A stretch of 64,000 bases of DNA from CAIKZJ01 sp041675325 (GTDB lineage Bacteria; Bacteroidota; Ignavibacteria; Tepidaquicellales; Tepidaquicellaceae). The stretch covers positions 1-64,000 of the forward strand of contig JBAYUG010000002.1 of NCBI GenBank assembly GCA_041675325.1, read 5' to 3'. Below are positions 53,338 through 63,195 of the stretch, piece after piece (the stretch's first letter is position 1; every line of letters begins with the position of its first letter). The notes below the pieces were generated by a model, which searched no databases, was not told the DNA's origin, and saw only the letters and a list, made by a program, of their open reading frames with translations. Position numbers and translations under genes: made by a program.

Positions 53338-53528
53338 GCCGGAATAAGAGCAAGAAGAATTTTTACCACCGAGGACACAGAGGAAAAAGAGAAAAACAAT
53401 AACGGACACAAGCCTGCATGAGCATCAGGGAATGACAAGAATTGAAACTGTTTGAAGGGATGTTTCGTCTAAAAAGATAGCAAGCTAATAAGCTATTAAT
53501 TAATTTTAATAAAAATAAAATAAGAATT

Positions 53529-54878
53529 ATGATTAAGAATTACAGGTTCAGGAAAACAATAGTTTTAAGTATTGTTCTGATTTCAGTTTTTATACTTTCT
53601 TCAGTAAACCTTGTTTACGGGCAGACGTTCGATAATGCACGTCTGGACAGTCTTTTAAACTACCTGTACAGCAATCAGAAGTTTATGGGAACCGTAACTT
53701 TATTGCATGACGGAGAAAGGGTTTTCAATAAATCGTACGGGTATGCAGATGTAGAAGAAGGGATTCCATCAACAACGGACACTCGTTACAGAATCGGCTC
53801 AATAACTAAGACATTTACGGCGGTTATGTTTTTTCAGTTAATGGAAGAAGGGAAGATTTCATTCGACACAAAACTTTCAGAATACTTCCCCGATGTACCG
53901 AACGCTGACAAGATAACGATGGATTTACTTTTAACGCATAGAAGCGGGATACATAATTTTACGAATACTATGGATACAAGTTTTTATCTTTATCCAAAAA
54001 CCAAACAGGAAATGGCGGATTTGATAAAGAGCCATAAATCAGAGTTTGAGCCGGATTCAAAATCGGAATACAGTAATGCAAATTTTGTTCTTCTCGGATA
54101 CATTATCGAAAAGATTACAGGTAAAGATTATGCGGATTTACTACAGGAAAGAATTTGCAATAAGGTGGGATTGAAGAATACTTATTATGGAAAGCCTTCA
54201 AATATAAAAGACAATGAGTGCTATTCATATACATTGAATAATGATAAATGGGTTCGTGAGAAGGAAACAGATATGAGTGTACCGCACGGGGCGGGAGCTA
54301 TAGTTTCAACTCCTAACGACTTGACACAATATATAGAAGCCCTGTTTAACGGTAAGCTGATTTCAAAGAACTCGCTCGACGAAATGATTAAGGTAAAGGA
54401 GAAATACGGAAGAGGCTCATTTCCTATGAATTTTTATGAAAGAAAGGGATATGGACATACAGGAGGAATTGATGGTTTTGTTTCTGCTTTAACATACTAT
54501 CCCGATGAAAAACTTGCAGTATCATTTTGCACTAACGGGATGAACTACGGCAATGCGCTGCTTGCAGGAATTTTAAGTGTATATTTCGGGAGGGAATATG
54601 AATTCCCTTCGTTTAACTTTGCGGAAGTTAATCCCGATGTATTAAAGAAATACGAAGGTGTGTTTTCAAATGATAGTTTTCCTTTAAAAATAATTATAAA
54701 GGTTGTTGAAGGAAAGCTGACAGCACAGGCGACCGGACAATCAGCATTTCCTCTGGATGCTGAAAATGAAAGAGTTTTCAGGTTTGATGCTGCTAAGATA
54801 AAGATTACTTTTTCGGAGGACGGGGAAGTATTGACACTTAAACAAGGTGATGAAGTTGTGATGAAGAAGGAGAAGTGA
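53529..54878 (+). CDS. Serine hydrolase (class C beta-lactamase family)
   Basis: 449 residues. Signal peptide about 1-31. Active-site motifs of the penicillin-binding fold: SxxK in RIGSITKTF, YxN in SEYSNANFVLLG, and HTGG in GYGHTGGID. Likely a periplasmic esterase, peptidase or peptidoglycan enzyme rather than an antibiotic-resistance enzyme, because close beta-lactamase features are missing. The C-terminal domain of ~110 residues is beta-rich. The SDR start overlaps its stop by 4 bp. Confidence 0.9.
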   Translation: MIKNYRFRKTIVLSIVLISVFILSSVNLVYGQTFDNARLDSLLNYLYSNQKFMGTVTLLHDGERVFNKSYGYADVEEGIPSTTDTRYRIGSITKTFTAVMFFQLMEEGKISFDTKLSEYFPDVPNADKITMDLLLTHRSGIHNFTNTMDTSFYLYPKTKQEMADLIKSHKSEFEPDSKSEYSNANFVLLGYIIEKITGKDYADLLQERICNKVGLKNTYYGKPSNIKDNECYSYTLNNDKWVREKETDMSVPHGAGAIVSTPNDLTQYIEALFNGKLISKNSLDEMIKVKEKYGRGSFPMNFYERKGYGHTGGIDGFVSALTYYPDEKLAVSFCTNGMNYGNALLAGILSVYFGREYEFPSFNFAEVNPDVLKKYEGVFSNDSFPLKIIIKVVEGKLTAQATGQSAFPLDAENERVFRFDAAKIKITFSEDGEVLTLKQGDEVVMKKEK

Positions 54879-55654
54879 AAAAGACAGCATTGATAACAGG
54901 AGCATCTGCCGGGCTCGGAGTTGAGTTTGCGAAGAACTTTGCAAAAGACGGGCATAATATTGTGCTGACTGCAAGGCGAACAGAAAGAATGGAACAGCTT
55001 GCAGAAGAGTTAATGAATAAGCATAGTGTGGATATAAAAGTGTTGGGAAAAGATTTAAGCAATATGAACGAGGTGCAATCAGTTTTTGAAACACTTCAGA
55101 GAGACAATATTCATATAGATTTTCTTGTGAACAACGCAGGGTTCGGCGACTGGGGAAATTTTCATGAATCGGACTGGACAAAAGTTGAAGGTATGATTGA
55201 CGTGAACATGAAAGCGCTTACAAAGCTGACTTACCTTTTTATGAGACCGATGATACAAAAAGGCGGGGGTAGAATACTGAACGTTGCTTCAATGGCAGCG
55301 TTTCAGCCGGGTCCGCTGATGGCAGTTTACTATGCAACCAAAGCTTTCGTTTTATCTTTTAGCGAGGCGGTAAACAACGAAATTAAAGGGACAGGCGTGA
55401 GCATAACAATTCTATGCCCGGGTCCTACAGAATCGGAGTTTCAGAGCGCAGCAAATCTCGGGAAAAGCAAACTATTTAAGCATACACGAATACCAACTGC
55501 AAAAGAAGTTGCAGATTTTGGATATCGTGAAATGATGAAGGGAAGCCTTACAGTCGTTCCGGGATTCCTAAACTGGTTGGTTGTGCAATCTGTGAGATTT
55601 TCTCCAAGAAAGTTTGTGTTGAAAATTGCAAGGAAGATACAAGACAGAGAATAA
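54875..55654 (+). CDS. Short-chain dehydrogenase/reductase
   Basis: 259 residues. GTG start overlapping the upstream stop (GTGA). NAD(P) motif TGASAGLG, NNAGFGD, catalytic Ser near VASMAAF, and YYATKAF (Tyr and Lys). ARR in VLTARRTERM favours NADP(H). Resembles the DltE/YqjQ-like group acting on lipids or polyols; substrate unknown. Confidence 0.92.
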   Translation: MKKTALITGASAGLGVEFAKNFAKDGHNIVLTARRTERMEQLAEELMNKHSVDIKVLGKDLSNMNEVQSVFETLQRDNIHIDFLVNNAGFGDWGNFHESDWTKVEGMIDVNMKALTKLTYLFMRPMIQKGGGRILNVASMAAFQPGPLMAVYYATKAFVLSFSEAVNNEIKGTGVSITILCPGPTESEFQSAANLGKSKLFKHTRIPTAKEVADFGYREMMKGSLTVVPGFLNWLVVQSVRFSPRKFVLKIARKIQDRE

Positions 55655-55763
55655 TACCGCGATTTAAGAAGATAAAGCAGTGATACGGTAAGACCCTTGT
55701 CTTTTCTGATAATCTTATGTAACTTATATAGAATCTCCATACCCATAATTCTATTAGTTAAAA

Positions 55764-57911
55764 ATGGATTTAAGCATAAGAACGATAATTGCTATTATAT
55801 TCATAACATCGATTATTCAATTCATCGTACTTTACTATCAATATAAAATAAACAAAAAATACGATGGAATAGGCTGGTGGCTGCTCTGGAGCGGTGCAGA
55901 ATTAGGAATATTTTTTATTATGTTTTCCAGAAGCTACACTCCGTTTGCTGATTATTTTTTGCTATTGCAGAACTTCCTTGTGTTACTGAGTATGATATTT
56001 TTGTACGCGGGGATAATACGGTTTATAGGAAAAGAGATAGATAAAAAACTCATATTCATTTTTTCTGTAGTTTTTTTACTTATTCATTTTTATGCTACAA
56101 TAATAATCGATTATGCACCATACAGAACAACAACAAATAATCTATTAATCGGATTAGTTACATCTTTAATTGCCTATAATCTATACAGATACAGACCTAA
56201 TACTATAAAAACGTCTGCCAATTTTACCGCAACAGCATTATTAATACACAGCATAGTTTTTTATGTGGTTTCGTTTTTGAATTTTTACTACAAAGATAAT
56301 ATTAATCCTTTTAATGCGACTACATTAAACTTTCTTCAATATTCAAACATTTTAATTTCAGGTATTCTCTGGACATTCGGCGTAATACTGATGCTGAATC
56401 AAAAATTAAGCTCTGAATTGAGAGATTCAACTGAAGATTTCAAGCTTTTATTCAACTTGAGTCCTGATAATGTACTGATAACGAAAATGGAAGACAGAGT
56501 GATTGTTGATGCTAATACAGGTTTTACAAAAATCATGGGATTCAGCCGTGAAGAGGCTTTAGGAAAGTCAGCAGATGATTTAATTATCTGGAAGGACATT
56601 AAAGATAGAAACGAGTTTATAAAACTGATAAAAGATAAAGGAGACTTTGAGAATATAGAAGTAAGATTCATTAACAAATACGGGAAACAAATAACAGGGC
56701 TTTTATCGGGACGGGTTATTAATTTTCAGGGTGAGCCTCATATTCTTAGTGTTTCAAGAGATATAACTGAACGTAAGATAAAAGAAGAAATCATCCGTGA
56801 AAGCGAAGAGAAATACAGACTTCTGACTGAAAACATGAAAGATGTAATATGGATTATGGATGCGGAAACTCAAAAGTTTACATATGTGAGTCCTTCGGTT
56901 AAGAGACTTAGGGAATATACGCCTGAGGAGATAATAAACGCTCCATTGAGTATTGCATTGTCTTCCGAATGGGAAATATTATTCAAAACAACTATCAGAA
57001 ACCATGTTGAGAAATTAAAAACTGGGACTGAATCTTATGACAAATATTTTACTAATGAATTAATGCAGCCGAGCAAGGACGAATCAATGGTTTGGACAGA
57101 GGTAATCTCAACTTTTCATAATAACGACAAAACAGGTCGTATAGAAATACAAGGAGTGACTCGTGATATTACAGACAGAAAAAAGGCAGAGATGGAAATT
57201 CAAAAGAAGAACAAGGAACTACAGAAATTAAATTTTGAAAAAGATAAGTTCTTTTCCATTATCTCACACGACTTAAGAAGTCCATTTAACGGGATACTAG
57301 GGTTATCGAATCTATTGGCAACGGACATAGAGCAGCTATCGAAAGAAGAAATACAAGAAATATCATTAAATCTGAACAAAAGTGCAAACAACTATTTCAG
57401 ACTTCTGACTAACCTTCTCGAGTGGGCAAAAATGCAGGGCAGATTAACGGAGTACAACCCGGAAAAACTCAGACTAAATAATTTTATTTCTGAAACAATT
57501 AATCTATTCACAGAAACGGCAAATTCAAAAGACATAAAACTTGAGTTTGAAGTTGCGGACGATATAGAAATAACAACGGACCGATTTATGCTTGACACAA
57601 TATTACGAAACTTAGTATCGAATTCATTAAAGTTTACAAATAAGGGCGGCAATATATCAATAACTGCAAATAAAAGTGATAACAAGACTGAAATTAGGAT
57701 TAAAGATTCAGGAATTGGTATGAGTCAAGATATTATAGACAATTTGTTCAAAATAGACAAACAATCAAATCGCATGGGCACTGATAATGAACCGGGTACG
57801 GGACTTGGATTAATATTGTGCAAGGAGTTTATTGACAAACACAACGGAGAACTGCACGTAAAAAGTGAAGAAGGAAAAGGGAGTGAATTTACGATTGTGC
57901 TGAATAATTGA
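55764..57911 (+). CDS. Seven-helix membrane sensor histidine kinase with two PAS domains
   Basis: 715 residues. The N-terminal ~215 residues form seven membrane helices with short loops (no known sensor family by eye). PAS 1 at ~225-340 (LLFNLSPDNVLITKMEDRV), PAS 2 at ~350-480 (ENMKDVIWIMDAETQKFTYV), then HisKA with SHDLRSPFNGILGLS, and HATPase_c with GIGM and GTGLGLILCKEF. No receiver domain, so it needs a separate regulator. The kinase at 58077 shares the same membrane head, so the two arose by duplication. Confidence 0.93.
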   Translation: MDLSIRTIIAIIFITSIIQFIVLYYQYKINKKYDGIGWWLLWSGAELGIFFIMFSRSYTPFADYFLLLQNFLVLLSMIFLYAGIIRFIGKEIDKKLIFIFSVVFLLIHFYATIIIDYAPYRTTTNNLLIGLVTSLIAYNLYRYRPNTIKTSANFTATALLIHSIVFYVVSFLNFYYKDNINPFNATTLNFLQYSNILISGILWTFGVILMLNQKLSSELRDSTEDFKLLFNLSPDNVLITKMEDRVIVDANTGFTKIMGFSREEALGKSADDLIIWKDIKDRNEFIKLIKDKGDFENIEVRFINKYGKQITGLLSGRVINFQGEPHILSVSRDITERKIKEEIIRESEEKYRLLTENMKDVIWIMDAETQKFTYVSPSVKRLREYTPEEIINAPLSIALSSEWEILFKTTIRNHVEKLKTGTESYDKYFTNELMQPSKDESMVWTEVISTFHNNDKTGRIEIQGVTRDITDRKKAEMEIQKKNKELQKLNFEKDKFFSIISHDLRSPFNGILGLSNLLATDIEQLSKEEIQEISLNLNKSANNYFRLLTNLLEWAKMQGRLTEYNPEKLRLNNFISETINLFTETANSKDIKLEFEVADDIEITTDRFMLDTILRNLVSNSLKFTNKGGNISITANKSDNKTEIRIKDSGIGMSQDIIDNLFKIDKQSNRMGTDNEPGTGLGLILCKEFIDKHNGELHVKSEEGKGSEFTIVLNN

Positions 57912-58076
57912 CCCGGTAAACGTACAAGCGCAAAGAGAAAAATACCTACAAAAATTTACTTTCTTCTGCATAAAACTTATTGAAACTTCTATTATCAAAA
58001 TAAACACTTGAAATTTATAACGATTTAAATTAATTTAATTTCAATAAAAATTGAACACAATAAACATGTTCATTCA

Positions 58077-59864
58077 ATGAAAATAGACGCAGGTACAGTT
58101 GCTATAATAGTCGTAATCACGCATTTAATACAGGTAGCTGTATTTTTTCATCAATACAGAATAAACAAAACATACAGTGGTTTAGGATGGTGGTTAGCAT
58201 GGAGCTGCTTTCTAACAGCCGGAATAAGCATTCTTGTAGTTAGGTCGGTTATCCCACTTCCATCTTTCTTCATATTTCTTCAAAATGTATTAATAATCTC
58301 CGGTACGCTATTAATATACGTCGGTTTTATGAGGTTTCTTGGAAAACGAGAAAGCAAGCTGGCATTACTGTTAATATTTGTATTTTTCATCACTCCTTTC
58401 TCTTATTTTTTATTCATTGAAGAATCAATAAAATTCAGGTCAGTATTAATTAATTTTACATTAGCTTTTATTGCTTTTTTTACAGTTATAAATTTTTACA
58501 GGTATAAAACACATAACATATCACCTACAGCGAATTTTATAAGTGTGGTTTTTGTAATTCATGGAATTGTGTTTACATATATAGCTATAGAGACATTATT
58601 CGTCCAGAGTACCTATGAAGTATTCCTTCCTTCCAACTTAGGAGTCTTGCAGCTTTTTGACGCGCTTATAGTGGGATTATTATGGACGATAAGCCTCGTT
58701 ATAATGGTAAACCAGCGGTTGAATTCGGAATTGAATGAATCAAAAGAACATTTCGAACACATATTTAACACAAGTCCGGATGCTGCAATAATTACATCTC
58801 TAAATGAAGGTATAGTAACAGATTTAAATGAAGGTTATACAAAAATAACAGGCTTCAGCAAAGAGGAAGCAATAGGAAAATCAACATTAGATATGCATAT
58901 CTGGAAGGACAATAAAGACAGGGATGCTGTTATAAAAATGTTAAAGGAAAAAGGCTATTGCGATAATTACGAGGCTGCATTTATAAAAAAGGATGGTAAA
59001 GAAATAACAGGCTTAATGTCAGCAAAGATAATTGATTTTCAGGGGGAACCCAGAGTCATCAGTATTTCAAGGGATATTACGGAAAGGAAAATGATTGAAC
59101 AAAAAATTAATGAACAGAATGAAGAGCTTAAAAGAATTAACATAGAGAAGGATAAGTTCTTTTCAATTATCGCACACGACCTAAGAAGTCCTTTCCACGG
59201 ACTGATGGGTTTAACAGAACTGATGGCAAAAGAATTGAATACGTTTTCAACTGATGAGATACAGCGCATAGCTTCAAAATTAAATCAAAGCGCAAACAAT
59301 TTATACAGACTACTGAATAATCTTCTGGAATGGTCGAGAATGCAGAGAGGTGTTATTAAATTCAGTCCTGTTGAAATTAACCTTAAAACAGTAATAGAGG
59401 ATACTTTAGATTTGTACGGTGAGTTATCGGCAAACAAAGGAGTTGAGATTGTAGATAAGGTTCCTGATGATATACTTTTTAAAGCAGATTTATCAATGAT
59501 AGAATCAGTAGTAAGAAACCTGGTCTCAAATTCTATTAAGTTCACGAATGATGGCGATAAAATTATAATTTCTGCCGAAAAAAAGGATGGGAAGGTTATT
59601 ATTTCTGTAAAAGATACGGGTATCGGAATGAAGAAAGAATTATCCGACAATATTTTCAAAATTGATAAAGTAACCGTCCGGTACGGTACCAACGATGAGC
59701 CCGGAACAGGGCTCGGATTGCTGTTATGCAAGGAGTTTGTCGAAAGGAATAACGGAGAAATTCAGGTGAGAAGTGAAGAAGGGATTGGCAGCGAGTTCAA
59801 GATTATATTAAAAGCAAGTGTTGTAAAGGAAACAGAAGAAAAAGAAATAATACGAATAAACTAA
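58077..59864 (+). CDS. Seven-helix membrane sensor histidine kinase with one PAS domain
   Basis: 595 residues, paralogue of the kinase at 55764: the membrane heads align (IQFIVLYYQYKINKKYDGIG versus IQVAVFFHQYRINKTYSGLG), and the first PAS domains align (HIFNTSPDAAIITS, IIDFQGEPRVISISRDITER). The second PAS is missing. HisKA has AHDLRSPFHGLMGLT; HATPase_c has GIGM and GTGLGLLLCKEF. No receiver domain. Separated from the first kinase by 165 bp. Confidence 0.93.
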   Translation: MKIDAGTVAIIVVITHLIQVAVFFHQYRINKTYSGLGWWLAWSCFLTAGISILVVRSVIPLPSFFIFLQNVLIISGTLLIYVGFMRFLGKRESKLALLLIFVFFITPFSYFLFIEESIKFRSVLINFTLAFIAFFTVINFYRYKTHNISPTANFISVVFVIHGIVFTYIAIETLFVQSTYEVFLPSNLGVLQLFDALIVGLLWTISLVIMVNQRLNSELNESKEHFEHIFNTSPDAAIITSLNEGIVTDLNEGYTKITGFSKEEAIGKSTLDMHIWKDNKDRDAVIKMLKEKGYCDNYEAAFIKKDGKEITGLMSAKIIDFQGEPRVISISRDITERKMIEQKINEQNEELKRINIEKDKFFSIIAHDLRSPFHGLMGLTELMAKELNTFSTDEIQRIASKLNQSANNLYRLLNNLLEWSRMQRGVIKFSPVEINLKTVIEDTLDLYGELSANKGVEIVDKVPDDILFKADLSMIESVVRNLVSNSIKFTNDGDKIIISAEKKDGKVIISVKDTGIGMKKELSDNIFKIDKVTVRYGTNDEPGTGLGLLLCKEFVERNNGEIQVRSEEGIGSEFKIILKASVVKETEEKEIIRIN

Positions 59865-60024
59865 TAACAGATTTTTATATCATATTTCAATTGTTAAACA
59901 TTATGATTTGAATTGACTTAAAGGTAGTTTTACGACTTTGATTAGTGTATCTTAGTATTTTGATTAAAGTGATTACCGAAAAGAATAAGGTTATTTTAAA
60001 TGTCATAAAACCAAACATTCAATT

Positions 60025-63000
60025 ATGAAATACAAACTTGAAGACCTAATCGACGTTCGGCTGCTTCAGAGTTTGCAGGAAAAACTGAATTCAGTTTATT
60101 CTTTTCCTTCAACGATAATCGATAATGATGGTAAAATACTTACTGCGGTAGCCTGGCAGGACATCTGCACGAAATTCCATAGAGTCAATCCCGAATCCGA
60201 AAAAGAATGCATTAAGAGTGATAAGTATATCTTAGAACACATTGCCGAAGCGAATCCTGCCGTGAGCTACACATGCCCACACGGATTGAGTGACAATGCG
60301 ATCCCAATAATAATTGACGGAAAGCATTTAGGGAATTTCTTTACAGGACAGTTTTTCCTTGAAAAGCCGGATATTGAATTCTTCAGAAATCAAGCAATAA
60401 AATACGGATTTGATGAGATAGAATATCTCGAAGCTGTAAATAAAGTGCCGATCTGGACAAAAGATAAACTTAAAACATATTTAGAGTTTATAAAAGTTTT
60501 TATTGAAATAATTGCGGGTATAGGGCTAAATAATCTAAAAAACGACGAGTATAACAGAATAATAAAAGAGGGAGAAGAGCGTTACCGTTTAATCCTGCAG
60601 AACACATCTGACTGGATATGGGAAGTGGATGAAAATGGCAGGTATATTTACTCTTCAGAAAACGTTGAAAGAATTTTAGGATATAAAGCGGAAGAAATAA
60701 TAGGAAAAATATCTTTTGATTTTATGCCGGCAGAGGAAAGCGAACGGGTAGGAAATATTCTCAAAAATCTTGTTGAAACTAAAAGTGCAATAGTAAATTT
60801 AGAAAACTGGAATATTCACAAAAACGGCAATCCGGTTTGCCTTTTAACGAATGCATTTCCTGTTCTTGATAATGACGGAAGAGTGATAGGATATAAGGGG
60901 GGAGATACAGATATAACATTACGTAAACAATCGGAATTAAAACTTAAGCAGCAATTACGTTTTACTATATCATTGAATGAAATTGCTGAAATTATAAGTT
61001 CAAATGACAACTCAAATGACATTCTTGAAAACACGAACAGGATTGTAGGAGAAACACTGCAGGCTGATAGAATTTCAATTTATGATGTATCATTTGGAGA
61101 AAATAGTATAACGGGATTATGTGAATGGCTAAAAGAAGATAATCCAAATATAAAATCGACAATAGGTCAGTTTGTTTCACTTGATGTGTTTATAAATGCG
61201 TTTACCGAAATAAAAAAGGATAAGAAATATATTGAGAGTTATTCCGATAACGTTAATAAAAACTTTAAAGGGGAGGAATCCGAAACCATACTTCACAAAC
61301 AACTGAACATAAAAAGCCTAATTTGGTACCCGTTTGCTTTCAATGAAAAAGGATATTATTTATTTACAATTAATCGAATACTTGAATCAAGAATCTGGAC
61401 AAATGAAGAAATAAGCTTTATCGAATCTGTTGCTAAACAGGTGAGTCTTGCTCTGATGAAGATTAAACTCCTTAATGAGAGAAAGAAGGCTGAGGATGCT
61501 TTAGAGTATAATCACAAAATGCTTTTAAAACTTTCAAACCAGGTACCAGGAGTAATATATCAATACAGATTATACAAAGATGGAAGTTCATGTTTTCCGT
61601 TTGCCAGCGAAGGCATGAATGAAATATATGAATATTCACCTCAGGAACTAAAGGAAGATGCCACACCTGTATTTGGCAGGCTGCATCCTGAAGACATACA
61701 ACACGTTTCCGATTTAATATTCGAATCGGCAAGAACTCTGAATGTTTTTTACTGCGAATTTAGAGTTGTATTACCGGAAAAAGGACTGCGCTGGAGGTTC
61801 AGTCATGCTGTTCCGGAAAGAATGGATGACGGGAGCACTCTCTGGCACGGGATTATTTATGACATAACAGAACGGAAGAAAACAGAAGAAGAACTGATAA
61901 GAGCAAAAGAAAAAGCAGAAGAAAGCGACAAACTTAAGTCAGCTTTTCTTGCTAATATGAGTCATGAAATCAGAACACCTATGAACGGGATTCTGGGATT
62001 TGCACAATTACTGAAAGAGCCTAAATTAACAGGGGAAGAACAGCAAAGTTTCATAAACATAATAGAAAAAAGCGGTGCCCGTATGCTTAATATAATAAAT
62101 GATATAATTGACATTTCAAAAATTGAATCGGGACTTTCAATTGTAAAACTATCCGAATCAAACATAAATCAGCAAATTGAATATATCTATACATTTTTCA
62201 AACCCGAAGCGGACAGCAAAAATTTAATATTATCTTACAATAATTCTTTACCCGATGCGGAAGCGGTAATTATTACCGACAAAGAAAAGCTTTACGCTAT
62301 ACTAACGAATCTTGTGAAAAATTCTATTAAGTTTTCTAACAGAGGGACTATTAAATTCGGTTATAAGAAAAACAAGGATCATCTTGAGTTTTATGTCAAG
62401 GACGAAGGTATCGGAATTCCTAAGGACAGGCAGGAAGAAATATTCAAGAGTTTTGTACAGGCTGATATTTCAGATAAGATGGCATTTCAAGGTTCCGGAC
62501 TGGGATTAGCAATTACCAAAGCGTATGTTGAAATGCTTGGCGGTGAAATACGTGTAGAGAGTGATGCCGGACAAGGAGCTGCATTTTTCTTCACAATTCC
62601 ATTTACATTCAGCAAGGAAAATAAGATTGTATCGAATGTTAAAATAGGAAGGAAGAAGGACGAGCAATTAAGAAAACTAAAAATTTTAATTGTAGAAGAT
62701 GACGAAGAAAGCAAATTTCTTTTAGAGCTTATGGTCAAGAAATACAGCAAGCATACTCTTACTGCATCAAGCGGAGCAGACACTCTTAAGATTTATCGCA
62801 GCAATCCAGATATTGATTTGATATTAATGGATTTAAAGATGCCGAATATGAACGGTTACGAGACTACAAGAGAAATAAGAAAATCAGACAACAATATAAT
62901 TATCATTGCACAAACAGCATATGCACTGGCAGGCGATGAGGAAAAGGCAATAACTGCCGGATGCAACGGTTATTTGCCAAAACCGTTAAAGCAGGAATCG

Positions 63001-63039
63001 ATTGATAAATTATTATTAAAATATTTTAAGAATAAGTGA
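60025..63039 (+). CDS. PocR-PAS-GAF-PAS hybrid sensor histidine kinase
   Basis: 1004 residues, cytosolic. N-terminal PocR-type sensor (~1-175: DLIDVRLLQSLQEKLNSVYS, CTKFHR...ECIKSD, YTCPHGLSDNAIPI, TGQFF), a domain that binds small organic ligands such as diols. Then PAS (~190-305), GAF (~315-480), PAS (~495-625), HisKA with SHEIRTPMNGILGF (His647), HATPase_c, and a receiver (IVEDDEES; phospho-Asp in LILMDLKMPN). The C-terminal half is close to the kinase at 46907. Confidence 0.94.
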   Translation: MKYKLEDLIDVRLLQSLQEKLNSVYSFPSTIIDNDGKILTAVAWQDICTKFHRVNPESEKECIKSDKYILEHIAEANPAVSYTCPHGLSDNAIPIIIDGKHLGNFFTGQFFLEKPDIEFFRNQAIKYGFDEIEYLEAVNKVPIWTKDKLKTYLEFIKVFIEIIAGIGLNNLKNDEYNRIIKEGEERYRLILQNTSDWIWEVDENGRYIYSSENVERILGYKAEEIIGKISFDFMPAEESERVGNILKNLVETKSAIVNLENWNIHKNGNPVCLLTNAFPVLDNDGRVIGYKGGDTDITLRKQSELKLKQQLRFTISLNEIAEIISSNDNSNDILENTNRIVGETLQADRISIYDVSFGENSITGLCEWLKEDNPNIKSTIGQFVSLDVFINAFTEIKKDKKYIESYSDNVNKNFKGEESETILHKQLNIKSLIWYPFAFNEKGYYLFTINRILESRIWTNEEISFIESVAKQVSLALMKIKLLNERKKAEDALEYNHKMLLKLSNQVPGVIYQYRLYKDGSSCFPFASEGMNEIYEYSPQELKEDATPVFGRLHPEDIQHVSDLIFESARTLNVFYCEFRVVLPEKGLRWRFSHAVPERMDDGSTLWHGIIYDITERKKTEEELIRAKEKAEESDKLKSAFLANMSHEIRTPMNGILGFAQLLKEPKLTGEEQQSFINIIEKSGARMLNIINDIIDISKIESGLSIVKLSESNINQQIEYIYTFFKPEADSKNLILSYNNSLPDAEAVIITDKEKLYAILTNLVKNSIKFSNRGTIKFGYKKNKDHLEFYVKDEGIGIPKDRQEEIFKSFVQADISDKMAFQGSGLGLAITKAYVEMLGGEIRVESDAGQGAAFFFTIPFTFSKENKIVSNVKIGRKKDEQLRKLKILIVEDDEESKFLLELMVKKYSKHTLTASSGADTLKIYRSNPDIDLILMDLKMPNMNGYETTREIRKSDNNIIIIAQTAYALAGDEEKAITAGCNGYLPKPLKQESIDKLLLKYFKNK

Positions 63040-63195
63040 TAAGTCCCCCTTAATTATTCCCGTGCCTAGTCCATTTGGATTAATCCTTTTGTCGTCCCTA
63101 TAGACTATTATTTATATAAATACAATTGTTTACATTACAAAGCATTGCTATTTATATAATAACAATATGCTGTTTTCTGAAATTATTCTAATATA

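Noticed and set aside
53529..54878. Antibiotic-resistance beta-lactamase
   Set aside because: Only the general SxxK/YxN/HTGG fold motifs are present; such serine hydrolases are usually esterases or peptidases.
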